This document shows, piece by piece, positions 1-8,735 of a stretch of DNA of 64,000 nucleotides. The position numbers and the translations under genes are program-made. The stretch comes from Corynebacterium sp. (GTDB lineage: Bacteria; Actinomycetota; Actinomycetes; Mycobacteriales; Mycobacteriaceae). The first letter of the stretch is position 1. Each line of letters begins with the position of its first letter. The stretch is from NCBI RefSeq assembly GCF_030532325.1, contig NZ_JAUNLS010000001.1:228633-292632 (forward strand), in the 5' to 3' direction. The notes beneath the pieces are model-generated. The model was not told where the DNA came from. It saw only the letters and a program-made list of their open reading frames with translations, and searched no databases.

Positions 1-603
1 GAGCTGCATGATGTGCTGGCGCATTCCCTCACGTTGCTCAAGGTGCAGGCCAACGCGGGCTTGGTGGCGGCGCGCGAGGAGCCGCAGGCCGCGCGCGAAG
101 CCCTCGAGAATGTGCGAGATACCGCCGATGCTGCGCTTGGCGATGTCCGCTCCATCGTCCATGCCCTACGCGGCTCGGAAGGCAACGCCTCCTCCGCGGA
201 CCGCCAACCCACACAACAGCTGGCAGATCTTCCTGAACTCATTGCCGGATTCCGCGATGCCGGTTTGCTCGTCGCAGCCGATAGTGCTCCACCACCCTCG
301 CCCCCACTGCCGGCACTGACGCAGTTGGCCGTGGTGCGCATCGTCTCAGAAGCCCTCACCAACGTCGTGCGGCACCAAGGTCCCGGCACCGAGGTTCAGA
401 TCAGTATCAACTACTCTCCTCAGGTGCGCATTGACGTCGAGTCCCGCACCACTCACCCCTCGCCCAGCGGCGCTCACGGCACCGGCAACGGATTGACTGG
501 GCTACACGAGCGCGCGGAATCCCTCGGCGGAGCACTTTCCGTCTCAGGGGATGCCCACCACTTCCGCCTGTGTGCCACACTTCCTCCAGGAGCTCTGTCA
601 TGA
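1..603 (+). CDS. Two-component sensor histidine kinase, C-terminal part (start lies before the window)
   Basis: About 200 codons are open from the first base, so this is the 3' part of a larger gene. The opening residues ELHDVLAHSLTLLKVQ are the phospho-acceptor H-box of the NarX/DesK-type (HisKA_3) dimerisation domain, with His at residue 3 or 8. An N-box-like stretch follows at about residues 108-130 (SEALTNVVRH). A G-box (GTGNGLTGLHERAESLGG) is at about 158-176. The protein should autophosphorylate and pass phosphate to the regulator whose ATG overlaps its stop by four bases (ATGA), so the two are translationally coupled. The sensor domain is outside the window and the stimulus is unknown. 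The ABC transporter just downstream is a likely target. Confidence 0.9.
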   Translation, partial: ELHDVLAHSLTLLKVQANAGLVAAREEPQAAREALENVRDTADAALGDVRSIVHALRGSEGNASSADRQPTQQLADLPELIAGFRDAGLLVAADSAPPPSPPLPALTQLAVVRIVSEALTNVVRHQGPGTEVQISINYSPQVRIDVESRTTHPSPSGAHGTGNGLTGLHERAESLGGALSVSGDAHHFRLCATLPPGALS

Positions 604-1265
604 CTATCCGAGTTCTCCTTGCTGATGACCAAGCGCTGCTCGTCACAGCGTTGTCCACAATCCTCAACACACAGCCCGATATTGACGTGGTCAGCACCGC
701 TGATAACGGCCGTGCTGCCGTCGCAGCCTGCCGTGAACATCTCGTTGACGTCGCTGTTCTCGACATTCGCATGCCGGGAATGGATGGCATCGCCGCGGCC
801 CGCCTCATCCGGGCACAGCATCCCACGGTGCGCATCATCATCTTGACCACGTTTAATGATGATGGCTTGGTCCGCGAGGCACTCGAGGCCGGCGTTCACG
901 GCTTTCTTCTCAAGGACGCCGACCCAGACCAGCTATGTGATTCAGTCCGCTGCGTCGCACGCGGCGAATCCGTGCTCGCCAGCGCAGTCACGGGCGGGGT
1001 GCTGGACGCGTACCGCGCAGCAATCGGCGGGCGCGGCGAGCTCAGCCCAGCCCAGCGCCAGGGGATCGCACAAATTACCTCCCGCGAGCGTGACGTCCTT
1101 CTGCTGGTGGGCCAAGGTGCAACCAATCCGGAGATTGCCGAGGCCCTCCACATCGCACCAACCACCGTGAAAACACATGTCTCCGCACTCATGAGCAAGC
1201 TGGCAGCTCGCGACCGGGTAGCACTCGTACTCACAGCGCTCAAGGCCGGCCTCCTACCGCGGTAG
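600..1265 (+). CDS. NarL/LuxR-family response regulator
   Basis: A 221-residue protein with a receiver domain at about residues 1-118: acidic pocket D9-D10, phosphoacceptor D55 in VLDIRMPGMDG, switch Thr83/84 and conserved Lys105 in FLLKD. A LuxR-type helix-turn-helix follows at about 155-215 (SRERDVLLLVGQG, then TTVKTHVSALMSKL). It should bind DNA when phosphorylated by the kinase encoded immediately upstream. The ATG at 600 was chosen because it gives the four-base overlap and a normal family N-terminus (MTIRVLLADD); an earlier in-frame start at 570 would add unrelated residues. The ATPase gene starts 70 bp further on in the same direction, so it probably controls that transporter. That is inferred from position only. 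Confidence 0.93.
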   Translation: MTIRVLLADDQALLVTALSTILNTQPDIDVVSTADNGRAAVAACREHLVDVAVLDIRMPGMDGIAAARLIRAQHPTVRIIILTTFNDDGLVREALEAGVHGFLLKDADPDQLCDSVRCVARGESVLASAVTGGVLDAYRAAIGGRGELSPAQRQGIAQITSRERDVLLLVGQGATNPEIAEALHIAPTTVKTHVSALMSKLAARDRVALVLTALKAGLLPR

Positions 1266-1335
1266 GAGAAGAAGCCTCAGAGTTTCCTCCGCCGCGCCGA
1301 TGTGCTTCCTATGCGGGCAGCGCAGTGTTGACGCT

Positions 1336-2034
1336 ATGGCTGAAAACAGAACGCATCCCACCCTCACTCTGTCTCACGTGGCCGCCGGCTACGGCTCCGA
1401 TCCAATTCTCCAGGACATCTCGCTGGAGCTACGCGGCGGCAAGGTCTTTGCTCTGCTGGGCAGAAACGGCGTGGGAAAGTCCACGTTGCTCTCCACCATC
1501 GTCGGCCTGATCACTCCGACGGCAGGCCGCATTGCGCACACGGGGCATATTGGAGCAAGCATCAACGAGCCCGCCCTGTACGAGCACTTGAGTGCCCTCG
1601 ACAACCTCCTCGTACATACGCGTCTTTTAGGGCTTCCCCGCGCTGAGGCCGGGCGCGCACTGCGCGTCGTAGGCCTAGACGCTCGCAGCCGCGCAAAGGT
1701 AAAGACCTTCTCCACGGGCATGCGGGCCCGCCTTGCTCTGGCACAAGCCATCCTGGGAGATCCGGAAATCCTCATCCTCGACGAGCCACACAATGGCCTT
1801 GATCCGCAAGGCATCGCCCAGCTGCGTGTCCTCCTTCGTTCGTGGGCACGCGAGGGGCGATTGGTTATCGTAAGCTCTCACCAGCTTGGTGAGGTCCTGC
1901 ACCTCGCCGATGACGTAGCCATCCTCGCCGCAGGACGAATCAGCTACAGTGGACCGCTCGAAGAGCTGGCCCCAGAGGGCAACCTCGAAGAGGAGTTCTT
2001 CCGTCTATCCGCGCTGGAGGGCAGCCGTGCCTAG
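1336..2034 (+). CDS. ABC transporter ATP-binding protein, drug/lantibiotic-immunity (BcrA-like) type
   Basis: A 232-residue nucleotide-binding domain: Walker A GRNGVGKST at about residues 41-49, signature FSTGMRARLALAQA (an LSGGQ variant typical of CcmA/BcrA-type immunity ATPases), Walker B ILILDEP with following D-loop, and a switch His in VIVSSHQ. It powers the membrane partner whose GTG start overlaps its last codons. The ATG at 1336 was chosen over 1300 because homology to the family begins a few residues later. BcrA/LanF-type ATPases typically serve peptide-antibiotic efflux or self-immunity, and the adjacent two-component system fits an antibiotic-inducible detoxification module. The substrate cannot be read from the sequence. 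Confidence 0.88.
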   Translation: MAENRTHPTLTLSHVAAGYGSDPILQDISLELRGGKVFALLGRNGVGKSTLLSTIVGLITPTAGRIAHTGHIGASINEPALYEHLSALDNLLVHTRLLGLPRAEAGRALRVVGLDARSRAKVKTFSTGMRARLALAQAILGDPEILILDEPHNGLDPQGIAQLRVLLRSWAREGRLVIVSSHQLGEVLHLADDVAILAAGRISYSGPLEELAPEGNLEEEFFRLSALEGSRA

Positions 2035-3487
2035 AACACGACAGCGCGGCAATGCACGTGCAACGATTCCGCTCAGCAACTATCTGCGCAGCGAACTTAC
2101 CCGCGCTCACGGCTCGGCCTTGCAGTGGCTGCCGCTGCTCAGCCTCCCCCTCGCGTTGCTCACCTTCATTCTCGCACGCGTGACTGGCAGTGGAGGAGCG
2201 GAACGCTCCAGCGTCCTGCTGTGGCAGGCCATCTTCGTCACTGGTCTACTCGCGCCCCTCGCTGCGGTGTTTGCTTCCACTGCGGAGGCGCGCGAGAAAG
2301 CCGCGCACGGCGGCGGTATCTCCTACCGCGGGGTAAGTTCCTATCGGCTACGCCTCGCACGGTTCGTGGTGGTTGCGACCTCGATTGGCGCATTCTGCCT
2401 CATCAACTTTGGGCTCAGCGCTCTGGCTGCTTGTGGTGAAGCCCCACGCATCCTTCTCATCGGCGCGGTCTGCTGGCTGGCCATGAGCGCCATGGCTGGT
2501 TTCAGCGCAGCGGCCGCACGGCGTTGGGGCACGGTCCCTGCCTTGGTCGCGGCGGTGGTCTGGCAAGGGCTAAGCATCATTCCTTCCGTGGTGGAAGGAC
2601 CACGGTGGTGGATCCTTCCCATGGCTTGGCCCATGCGGCTACTTTTGCCCCTCATCGGTGTGCACACGAACTCCACGCCTCTGGAGGAGGACGCCACATT
2701 GGCCACTGCCGACGCATGGGCGCCGTTGCTCCTGTGCCTACTGCTTGGTGTCTCCGGAGCGTGCAGTGCGATCTTCGCTTCCCCGCGCCACCCGCATAGC
2801 TCCCGGCGAACACGCGCTTCCCAGACAACTGATCTGTGCCTTGTCCCCGCTGTTCTCCGGAGGGCAGAGGCCGGGCCGCGTTACCCGCTGCGCGCTCTAG
2901 CGCCAGTGATACTGCATCCAGGAGTGCGCGCATGTTTGGTGCTCGCGGCGATATTAAGTGGGGCGATTGCCTGGATTTACCCCACCAAGTACGTCCAGGG
3001 CTGGTGTGTCTTTGGGCTCTTCCCGCTGGGTGCCGGGCTGCTGGCGGTGCTGGTGTGGCCGGTGCTCAAACCTGCCTGGGGGCTGCTGCGCACTGAATAT
3101 CCCCATATAACGCAGAGCGTCCTGATCTTGTGCGCGCTCATTGTGGCAGCAGTAGTGTGCATGGGTTGGCTTCTGGGCCTCTCTTCCCCCGGAGCCGTGA
3201 TGGCGCTGGCCACAACGTTGTGCTTCTTCCTCGCCGCAGTACTGTGCATGGTGAAGTGGGGAGCAGCAGTGACCCTGGCGCTGAGCATCATCCTCACGAT
3301 TTTCTCCGCCACCATCGGCGGCGATGTGCTCGCGGATTCTGCGTTGTGGATCCTCGCTATGCCTGCGTGGCCGGAAATTGCCACCAGCGCCGCACGCTTC
3401 CCCATTGCCCTAGTCCTGAGCATCGCGATGAGTGCCGCCGCGTGGATTGGCGCATCCACACTGCTCCCCAAGCTACTGACGCGCTAA
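2027..3487 (+). CDS. ABC transporter permease, two fused six-helix halves
   Basis: The protein is about 486 residues if translation starts at GTG 2027, which overlaps the ATPase stop by 8 bases. It consists almost wholly of hydrophobic helices in two blocks: about 6 in residues 15-245 and about 6 in 290-480, separated by a basic, non-membrane linker around residues 250-290. Immunity transporters of the LanFEG class use two separate permeases of about 250 residues each, so this looks like both halves joined. It should form the channel for the upstream ATPase. Its stop codon overlaps the convergent dnaE2 stop by 4 bases, leaving no room for a terminator. A general drug-efflux role is equally possible. 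Confidence 0.8.
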   Translation: MPRTRQRGNARATIPLSNYLRSELTRAHGSALQWLPLLSLPLALLTFILARVTGSGGAERSSVLLWQAIFVTGLLAPLAAVFASTAEAREKAAHGGGISYRGVSSYRLRLARFVVVATSIGAFCLINFGLSALAACGEAPRILLIGAVCWLAMSAMAGFSAAAARRWGTVPALVAAVVWQGLSIIPSVVEGPRWWILPMAWPMRLLLPLIGVHTNSTPLEEDATLATADAWAPLLLCLLLGVSGACSAIFASPRHPHSSRRTRASQTTDLCLVPAVLRRAEAGPRYPLRALAPVILHPGVRACLVLAAILSGAIAWIYPTKYVQGWCVFGLFPLGAGLLAVLVWPVLKPAWGLLRTEYPHITQSVLILCALIVAAVVCMGWLLGLSSPGAVMALATTLCFFLAAVLCMVKWGAAVTLALSIILTIFSATIGGDVLADSALWILAMPAWPEIATSAARFPIALVLSIAMSAAAWIGASTLLPKLLTR

Positions 3488-6400
3488 CGAAAATCCCGCG
3501 AACCGCGCGAGAGCCACTCCCCCAGCGCCAGGGGCTCGAACTTATCGGCGCTCACGGTCACGGCGCCGGAGGCGTTGTGCACGATGCCCCGTACCACCAG
3601 CGCCTTCGATGTGCGGGCCAGCACCTTGTGGCGCTCCCACAGGCCGGGCGAGACCATGACGTTCATCAGCCCTGTCTCATCCTCCATGCCCAGAAACGTT
3701 ACCCCGGAGGCCGTGCGCGGGCGCTGCCGGTGGGTGATGATCCCTGCGATGCGCACGCGGGTGCCGTCGGGGACCTCGTGGAGTTGGACGGCGGTGCGGA
3801 TATCGTCGCGGTCGAGTGCTGCGCGCACCAGCTCCATCGGCTGGGCGTTGTGGGTAACACCGGATGCGGCGACGTCGGCAGCCATGAGCTCAAAAGCACT
3901 CATGCCCGGCAGCGCGGGGGCGTCAATGGCAGACAGCCCCGGCAGCATCCCGGCGCGCTCCGTGGCGGCCACGCCCGCCTGCCACAGCGCCTGCCGGCGG
4001 GTCACCCCAAAGCAGTCCAGCGCGCCGGCGGCGGCGAGGGCCTCGACGTGCTCGACGCTGAGATCGGCACGCCGGGAGAGATCCGCGATGTCGCTAAACG
4101 GGCGCTGCGCGGCCGCGGCCTCGATGCGCTCGGCGGCCTTCTCCCCCAGGCCATTGATGAGATTGAGGCCGAGGCGGATGCCGACGGCGTCGGTGGTGGG
4201 GGCGTCGCCAAGCCCGGCGCGAGGGTATTTCTCCGGGCGCGCCTGCGTGCCGGAGGCGTTGACGTCCAGCGGGAAGATGCGCACCCCGTGGCGGCGAGCG
4301 TCCTGGATGAGGGACTGCGGGGAGTAAAAGCCCATCGGCTGCGCGCGCAGCAGGCCCATGCAAAACTCCGCCGGGTAGTAGCGCTTAAACCACGCGGAAA
4401 AGTACACCAGGGAGGCAAAGGACTGCGAGTGGGACTCCGGGAAACCGTAGGCGGCGAAGGCGACGATCTTGTTCCACAGGCGGTCAGCCACCTCCCCCTC
4501 AATGCCGTTGGTGGCCTTGAGCCCATCGTAGAAGCGCTGCTTGAGCGCGGCCATCCGGGCAGGCGAGCGCTTGGAGCCCATCGCGCGGCGCAGATCATCG
4601 GCTTCGGCGCCGCTAAAACCGGCGGCGTCGACAGCAATCTGCATCAGCTGCTCCTGAAACAGCGGGATGCCCAGGGTCTTGCCCAGGGATTTCTCCAGCA
4701 CGGGGTGGTCATAGGTCACCGGCTCGCGCCCGTCGCGGCGGCGCAGGTAGGGGTGCACCGAGCCGCCCTGAATGGGGCCGGGGCGGATGAGCGCGACCTC
4801 CACGACGAGGTCGAAGAAGACCCGCGGTTTCAGCCGCGGCAGGGTGGACAGCTGCGCGCGGGACTCCACCTGGAACACACCGACGGCGTCGGCCTGGCAG
4901 AGCATCTCGTAGACTGCTGGGTCCGCAAGATCCAGCTCCCAGAGGTTGATCTCCTCGCCGGTGGTCTCCCGCACCAGGTCGATCATGTGGTGCAGTGCCT
5001 CCAGCATGCCCAGGCCCAGCAGGTCGAACTTCACCAGGCCCGCCGCGGCGCAGTCATCCTTGTCCCACTGCAGCACCGAGCGGCCCTCCATGCGCGCCCA
5101 CTCGGTGGGCACCACGTCGGCGATGGGCCTATCGCACAGCACCATGCCGCCGGAGTGGATGCCCAGGTGGCGCGGCTGGCCCAGGAATTGTTCCGCCAGC
5201 TTTTCCACGTCACTCGGCGGCTGACTCAGCCCCTTGGACCAAGAATCCGCCGCACCCTGCGGGTAGCCCAGGGCCCGGGCGGCGTCGCGGGTTGCACCCT
5301 TGCGGCGGTAGGTGATCACGTTGGCCACCTGAGCGGCGCGCTCGCGCCCGTGGGTGTCATAGACGTACTGAATGACCTCCTCGCGGCGGCCGGATTCGAT
5401 GTCGATGTCGATGTCCGGCGGGCCGTCGCGGTCCGGGGAGAGGAAGCGCTCGAAGAGCAGGCCCGCGGAGATCGGCTCGGCGTTGGTGATGCCCAACGCG
5501 AAGCACACCGCGGAGTTCGCCGCCGAGCCACGCCCCTGGCACAGGATGTTTTCCCGCTTACAAAAATCCACCAGATCGCACACGATGAGGAAGTAGCCGG
5601 GAAAGCCCAGCTGCCCGATCACCCCCAGCTCGTAGCGGATCTGCTCCCAGGCGCGCTCGCGCACGTCTGCCGGCCGCGAGGCGTAGCGGCGCTCGGCGCG
5701 CTGCCAGGTGAGATGTTCCAGCCAGCTCATCTCCGTGTGACCTTCCGGCACCGCGCAATCCGGCAGGTTGGGGGCTAAGGCCTCCCAGGTAAAGGAGCAT
5801 TCCTGCAACACCTGCACGGTCTCCGCGATGAGCTCGGGGCGGTCAGGCAGCATCTGCCGCATCTGCTCCCCGGAGCGCAGCCAGCCGGCACCCATGGGGT
5901 GCGCGCTGGGGGCGGCCTCCGCCACGGAAAGCCGCTGGGCAAGGGCCTGCTTGGCCGCGGCGAGGCGGGCACGCTGCCGGGTGGCGGCCGCGGGGCGGGC
6001 GGTGGCGATGGCCCGCATGTTGTTATATTTATCCAGCATGAGGTGGTGATCAGCGTCTTGTGGGGTCATGGTGCAGGCATACTCCAAAACCATGCTGTCT
6101 ATTTTTATTCTTTCGAGCACATCATCGATTCGCTCCATCCACCGCCAGTCCAGCAGGAAGAGGCACTCCTCCTGTAGCTGCGCGGCGATCTCCTCCAGCG
6201 GAGGGTAGGCCACCCCGCCCTTCTCCCCGGCGTCCATGCGAGCGCGCGCGATGAGGCGCGAAAGCCGGCGGTAACCCTCCGGGGTGCGCGCCAGCACGGT
6301 CAGCGGGGCCGGGCCCACGCTGAGCTCCGCGCCAAAGACGGCGGGCAGGCCCACCGTGGCAGCGGCTTCCGCGAACTTCATCAGCCCGTAAAAGCCATCC

Positions 6401-6666
6401 CTATCTACCAGCGCCAAGCCCTCAAGGCCCAGCTCCACCGCGCGGGCCACCAGCTCCTCCGGCTCGGAGGCGCCCTGCAGGAAGCTATAGGAGCTCACGG
6501 CGTGCAACTCCGCAAAGGGCACGCTGCTGCGCCCGCGCCGCACGGCCCCGGCGGTGCCGGCCGCCTCCCCGCGGTGCGCCACCGGGACCGGCGTGGGCGT
6601 GGGCCTGCCAGATAGAATGCGCTCCACGCGCGACCACGGCAGCGCCGCTCCCCCATTGAATCTCAT
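3484..6666 (-). CDS. dnaE2: Error-prone DNA polymerase III alpha subunit DnaE2
   Basis: A 1060-residue C-family polymerase that performs mutagenic translesion synthesis with ImuA' and ImuB. A PHP domain starts at about residue 50 (ELHAVSSYSFLQGAS). The catalytic aspartates sit in GPPDIDIDIES at about 416-425, and fingers motifs (KFDLLGLGM, DDLRRAMGSKR) follow. An OB-fold lies near the C terminus (VRIAGIITHRQRP). The length matches DnaE2 rather than the roughly 1180-residue replicative DnaE1. ATG 6666 was chosen because it begins the conserved MRFNGGAALPW N-terminus; an upstream extension to 6735 would run through the LexA-like box at 6682-6697. That box, 15 bp from the start codon, predicts SOS induction. 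imuB and imuA' lie 5.4 kb away instead of adjacent. Confidence 0.95.
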   Translation of the reverse strand: MRFNGGAALPWSRVERILSGRPTPTPVPVAHRGEAAGTAGAVRRGRSSVPFAELHAVSSYSFLQGASEPEELVARAVELGLEGLALVDRDGFYGLMKFAEAAATVGLPAVFGAELSVGPAPLTVLARTPEGYRRLSRLIARARMDAGEKGGVAYPPLEEIAAQLQEECLFLLDWRWMERIDDVLERIKIDSMVLEYACTMTPQDADHHLMLDKYNNMRAIATARPAAATRQRARLAAAKQALAQRLSVAEAAPSAHPMGAGWLRSGEQMRQMLPDRPELIAETVQVLQECSFTWEALAPNLPDCAVPEGHTEMSWLEHLTWQRAERRYASRPADVRERAWEQIRYELGVIGQLGFPGYFLIVCDLVDFCKRENILCQGRGSAANSAVCFALGITNAEPISAGLLFERFLSPDRDGPPDIDIDIESGRREEVIQYVYDTHGRERAAQVANVITYRRKGATRDAARALGYPQGAADSWSKGLSQPPSDVEKLAEQFLGQPRHLGIHSGGMVLCDRPIADVVPTEWARMEGRSVLQWDKDDCAAAGLVKFDLLGLGMLEALHHMIDLVRETTGEEINLWELDLADPAVYEMLCQADAVGVFQVESRAQLSTLPRLKPRVFFDLVVEVALIRPGPIQGGSVHPYLRRRDGREPVTYDHPVLEKSLGKTLGIPLFQEQLMQIAVDAAGFSGAEADDLRRAMGSKRSPARMAALKQRFYDGLKATNGIEGEVADRLWNKIVAFAAYGFPESHSQSFASLVYFSAWFKRYYPAEFCMGLLRAQPMGFYSPQSLIQDARRHGVRIFPLDVNASGTQARPEKYPRAGLGDAPTTDAVGIRLGLNLINGLGEKAAERIEAAAAQRPFSDIADLSRRADLSVEHVEALAAAGALDCFGVTRRQALWQAGVAATERAGMLPGLSAIDAPALPGMSAFELMAADVAASGVTHNAQPMELVRAALDRDDIRTAVQLHEVPDGTRVRIAGIITHRQRPRTASGVTFLGMEDETGLMNVMVSPGLWERHKVLARTSKALVVRGIVHNASGAVTVSADKFEPLALGEWLSRGSRDFR

Positions 6667-6681
6667 GCACCAACCATAGGA

Positions 6682-6697
6682 TCGAACACCCGTTCCC
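6682..6697 (-). promoter_or_regulatory. LexA (SOS) box in front of dnaE2
   Basis: TCGAAC-ACCC-GTTCCC on the + strand matches the actinobacterial LexA palindrome TCGAAC-N4-GTTCGA at 10 of 12 defined bases. It ends 15 bp before the dnaE2 ATG. Between box and ATG lies TATGGT (minus strand), a possible -10 only about 8 nt from the ATG, so the transcript could be leaderless. LexA control of dnaE2 is established in related actinobacteria; the site here is read directly. Confidence 0.75.
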
Positions 6698-6728
6698 GTC
6701 AAGACAGCTCGGGGCGGCGCGAAACTAG

Positions 6729-6744
6729 TAGACAAAGCGGTTCA
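6729..6744 (+). promoter_or_regulatory. Possible McbR-type operator upstream of the methionine importer
   Basis: TAGAC-AAAGCG-GTTCA matches the C. glutamicum McbR consensus TAGAC-N6-GTCTA at 8 of 10 bases: the left half is perfect and the right half has two changes. It lies 108 bp before the first metQ, in the 185-bp divergent gap with dnaE2. McbR represses sulfur-amino-acid genes in C. glutamicum, including methionine uptake. The position fits, but one degenerate site is weak evidence. Confidence 0.4.
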
Positions 6745-6851
6745 ATCATTGCTAGGTTTTCCCCAGCGCACCGCACAACACTGCATGAATAAAAGTGTGT
6801 GAATAAAACTGTGCCAACGAATTTTTAGTACCAGAAGGGACCCCGCCCACC

Positions 6852-7733
6852 ATGAGCATTCGCCGCATCGTCGCTGCTGCGTCGGCAGCCGCCATCGCCG
6901 CCACCGGCCTGGCCGCTTGCTCCTCCGACTCGGAGGACTCCGCCAAGGAAATCACCAAGGAATCCACCATCCGCATTGGCACCACCGACGCCAACATGGA
7001 GGAGTGGTCGGTGTTCCAGGACCTGGCCAAGGAACAGGGTTACAACATCGAGCTGGAGAACTTCTCCGATTACAACACCCCCAACCAGGCGCTGGACCAG
7101 GGTGATCTGGAGGCCAACAAGTTCCAGCACCTCAAGTTCCTCGCCGAGTACAACAAGGGCAACGGCACCGACCTCGTCCCGCTGGCCGCCACCGAGATTT
7201 ACCCGCTGGCCCTGTACTGGAAGGACCACAGCGACATCAAGGACATCGAGGGCCAGGAAGTCGCCATCCCCAACGACTCCACCAACCAGGGCCGCGCCAT
7301 CGGCCTCTTGGTGCAGCAGGACCTCGTCACCCTCAAGGAGGGCACCGGCCTGACCCCGAGCCCACTGGACATCGACGAGAAGAAGTCCAAGGTCAAGGTC
7401 ACCCCGGTGGATGCCGCCCAGACCCCGGCCGCCTTCGGCGAGGGCAAGCCCGCCGTCATTAACAACTCCTTCCTGGAGCGCGCGGGCATCGACCCGAAGT
7501 CCGCCGTGGCCCAGGATGATCCGAACTCCACCGAGGCCGAGCCCTACATCAACGTCTGGGCCGTGCGCTCCGAGGACCTGGACAACCAGACCCTCAAGGA
7601 GCTGGCCGAGCTGTGGAAGGACAAGTCCGTGGAAGAGGCCATCCTGCGCTCCTCCGGCGGCACCGCCGTTCCGGTTGAGCGCCCCCAGGAAGAGCTGCAG
7701 GAGATCCTCGACCGCCTCGAAGAGCAGGTCTAA
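6852..7733 (+). CDS. metQ: Methionine ABC transporter substrate-binding lipoprotein (first copy)
   Basis: A 293-residue NlpA/MetQ-family lipoprotein. The signal peptide MSIRRIVAAASAAAIAA is followed by the lipobox LAAC, so the mature protein is lipid-anchored at about Cys23. Family blocks include FQHLKFLAEYN, AIPNDSTNQGRAI and the C-terminal EELQEILDRLEEQ. It captures methionine for the MetNI importer encoded downstream. A second, clearly related metQ starts 6 bp after its stop, so one transporter appears to be served by two tandem receptors. A strong purine-rich stretch (AGAAGGGA) lies just before the ATG. An McbR-like site upstream suggests repression when methionine is plentiful. Confidence 0.92.
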   Translation: MSIRRIVAAASAAAIAATGLAACSSDSEDSAKEITKESTIRIGTTDANMEEWSVFQDLAKEQGYNIELENFSDYNTPNQALDQGDLEANKFQHLKFLAEYNKGNGTDLVPLAATEIYPLALYWKDHSDIKDIEGQEVAIPNDSTNQGRAIGLLVQQDLVTLKEGTGLTPSPLDIDEKKSKVKVTPVDAAQTPAAFGEGKPAVINNSFLERAGIDPKSAVAQDDPNSTEAEPYINVWAVRSEDLDNQTLKELAELWKDKSVEEAILRSSGGTAVPVERPQEELQEILDRLEEQV

Positions 7734-7739
7734 AGCACC

Positions 7740-8642
7740 ATGAAGCTTCAACGCATCGCGGCGGCCTTCGCCGCCAGCCTGGTCACGCTCGGCGGCCTGA
7801 GCGCGTGCTCCTCGGCCTCCTCTGAGGTCTCGGCGGGCACGGCGGAGGATCCGATCATCATCGGCACCACCGACGCCGAGCTGCCCGAGTGGGCTGTGCT
7901 CAAGGATCTCGCCTCCGAGGAGGGCATCGAGATCGAGATGAAGAGCTTCACCGACTACGCCACCCCCAACCAGGCTCTGGCGGAGGGCTCCACCGATACC
8001 AATAAGTTCCAGCACCTGAAGTTCCTCGCGGAATACAACGTGGGCAACGGCACCAGCCTGGTGCCCATCGCCGCCACGCAGGTCTACCCGATGCCGCTGT
8101 TTTGGAAGGGACACACGGACATCACGGGCATCGAGGGCCAGGAAGTCGCCATCCCCAACGACTCCACCAACCAGGGCCGCGCCATCAACCTCCTGGCCGC
8201 CAACGGCCTGCTCACCCTCAAGGAGGAGGGCAAACTCACCCCCGACCCCGCCGACATCGACGAGGCGAAGTCCACGGTGACGGTCCTTCCGGTGGACGCT
8301 GCGCAGACCCCCTCGGCCTACGGCGAGGGCAAGCCGGCCATCATCACCAACTCCTTCTTCAAGCGCGCGGGCATCGACCCCACCACGGCCGTGCTTTCCG
8401 ACGACCCCGAGAACCCCAAGGCCGATCCCGCCATCCTCTTCGACCCGTACATCAACGTCTGGGCCGTCCAGGAAAAGGACAAGGACAACGAGAAGATCAA
8501 GAAGCTCGCCGAGCTCTACCTCTCCGACGAGGTCAAGCAGGCCGTGCAGGACACGACGGGTGGCACCACCATCTTCGTGGACACCCCGCAGGCCGAGCTC
8601 CAAGAGATTCTGGACCGCCTCGAGGACGAGGCCGCCAAGTAA
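7740..8642 (+). CDS. metQ: Methionine ABC transporter substrate-binding lipoprotein (second copy)
   Basis: A 300-residue paralog of the preceding gene: signal peptide MKLQRIAAAFAASLVTLG, lipobox LSAC, and the same family blocks (FTDYATPNQALAEG, FQHLKFLAEYN, AIPNDSTNQGRAI). It has an insert before the conserved YINVWAV (NPKADPAILFDP) that copy 1 lacks. The two copies align along their whole length but differ throughout, so the duplication is not recent. The second copy may have a different ligand preference, such as D-methionine, methionine sulfoxide or another stereoisomer; that is conjecture. It is followed by a 93-bp gap before metN that contains the metN ribosome binding site. Confidence 0.9.
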   Translation: MKLQRIAAAFAASLVTLGGLSACSSASSEVSAGTAEDPIIIGTTDAELPEWAVLKDLASEEGIEIEMKSFTDYATPNQALAEGSTDTNKFQHLKFLAEYNVGNGTSLVPIAATQVYPMPLFWKGHTDITGIEGQEVAIPNDSTNQGRAINLLAANGLLTLKEEGKLTPDPADIDEAKSTVTVLPVDAAQTPSAYGEGKPAIITNSFFKRAGIDPTTAVLSDDPENPKADPAILFDPYINVWAVQEKDKDNEKIKKLAELYLSDEVKQAVQDTTGGTTIFVDTPQAELQEILDRLEDEAAK

Positions 8643-8735
8643 CGTGCGTGCACATCCCCCCGCCCACAGCTGGTGGCCGGGGGTTTCGTCCGTCACCAGC
8701 CACCTACTCATCACAGTCTAAGGACATCCTTCGAA

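Noticed and set aside
3130-5778. 882-codon + strand open frame opposite dnaE2
   Set aside because: It is antisense to a complete, well-conserved dnaE2. Its Arg/Gly/His/Ala composition is typical of GC-driven shadow frames and it matches no family.
6667-6851. SAM or other methionine riboswitch before metQ
   Set aside because: I could not trace a conserved SAM-box pairing pattern in this 185-bp gap. A protein operator (McbR-like) is a better fit.
6825-8714. 629-codon minus-strand frame opposite the two metQ genes
   Set aside because: Repeats of Val/Gly/Leu-rich text mirror the duplicated metQ codons. The lipobox and family blocks are on the + strand.
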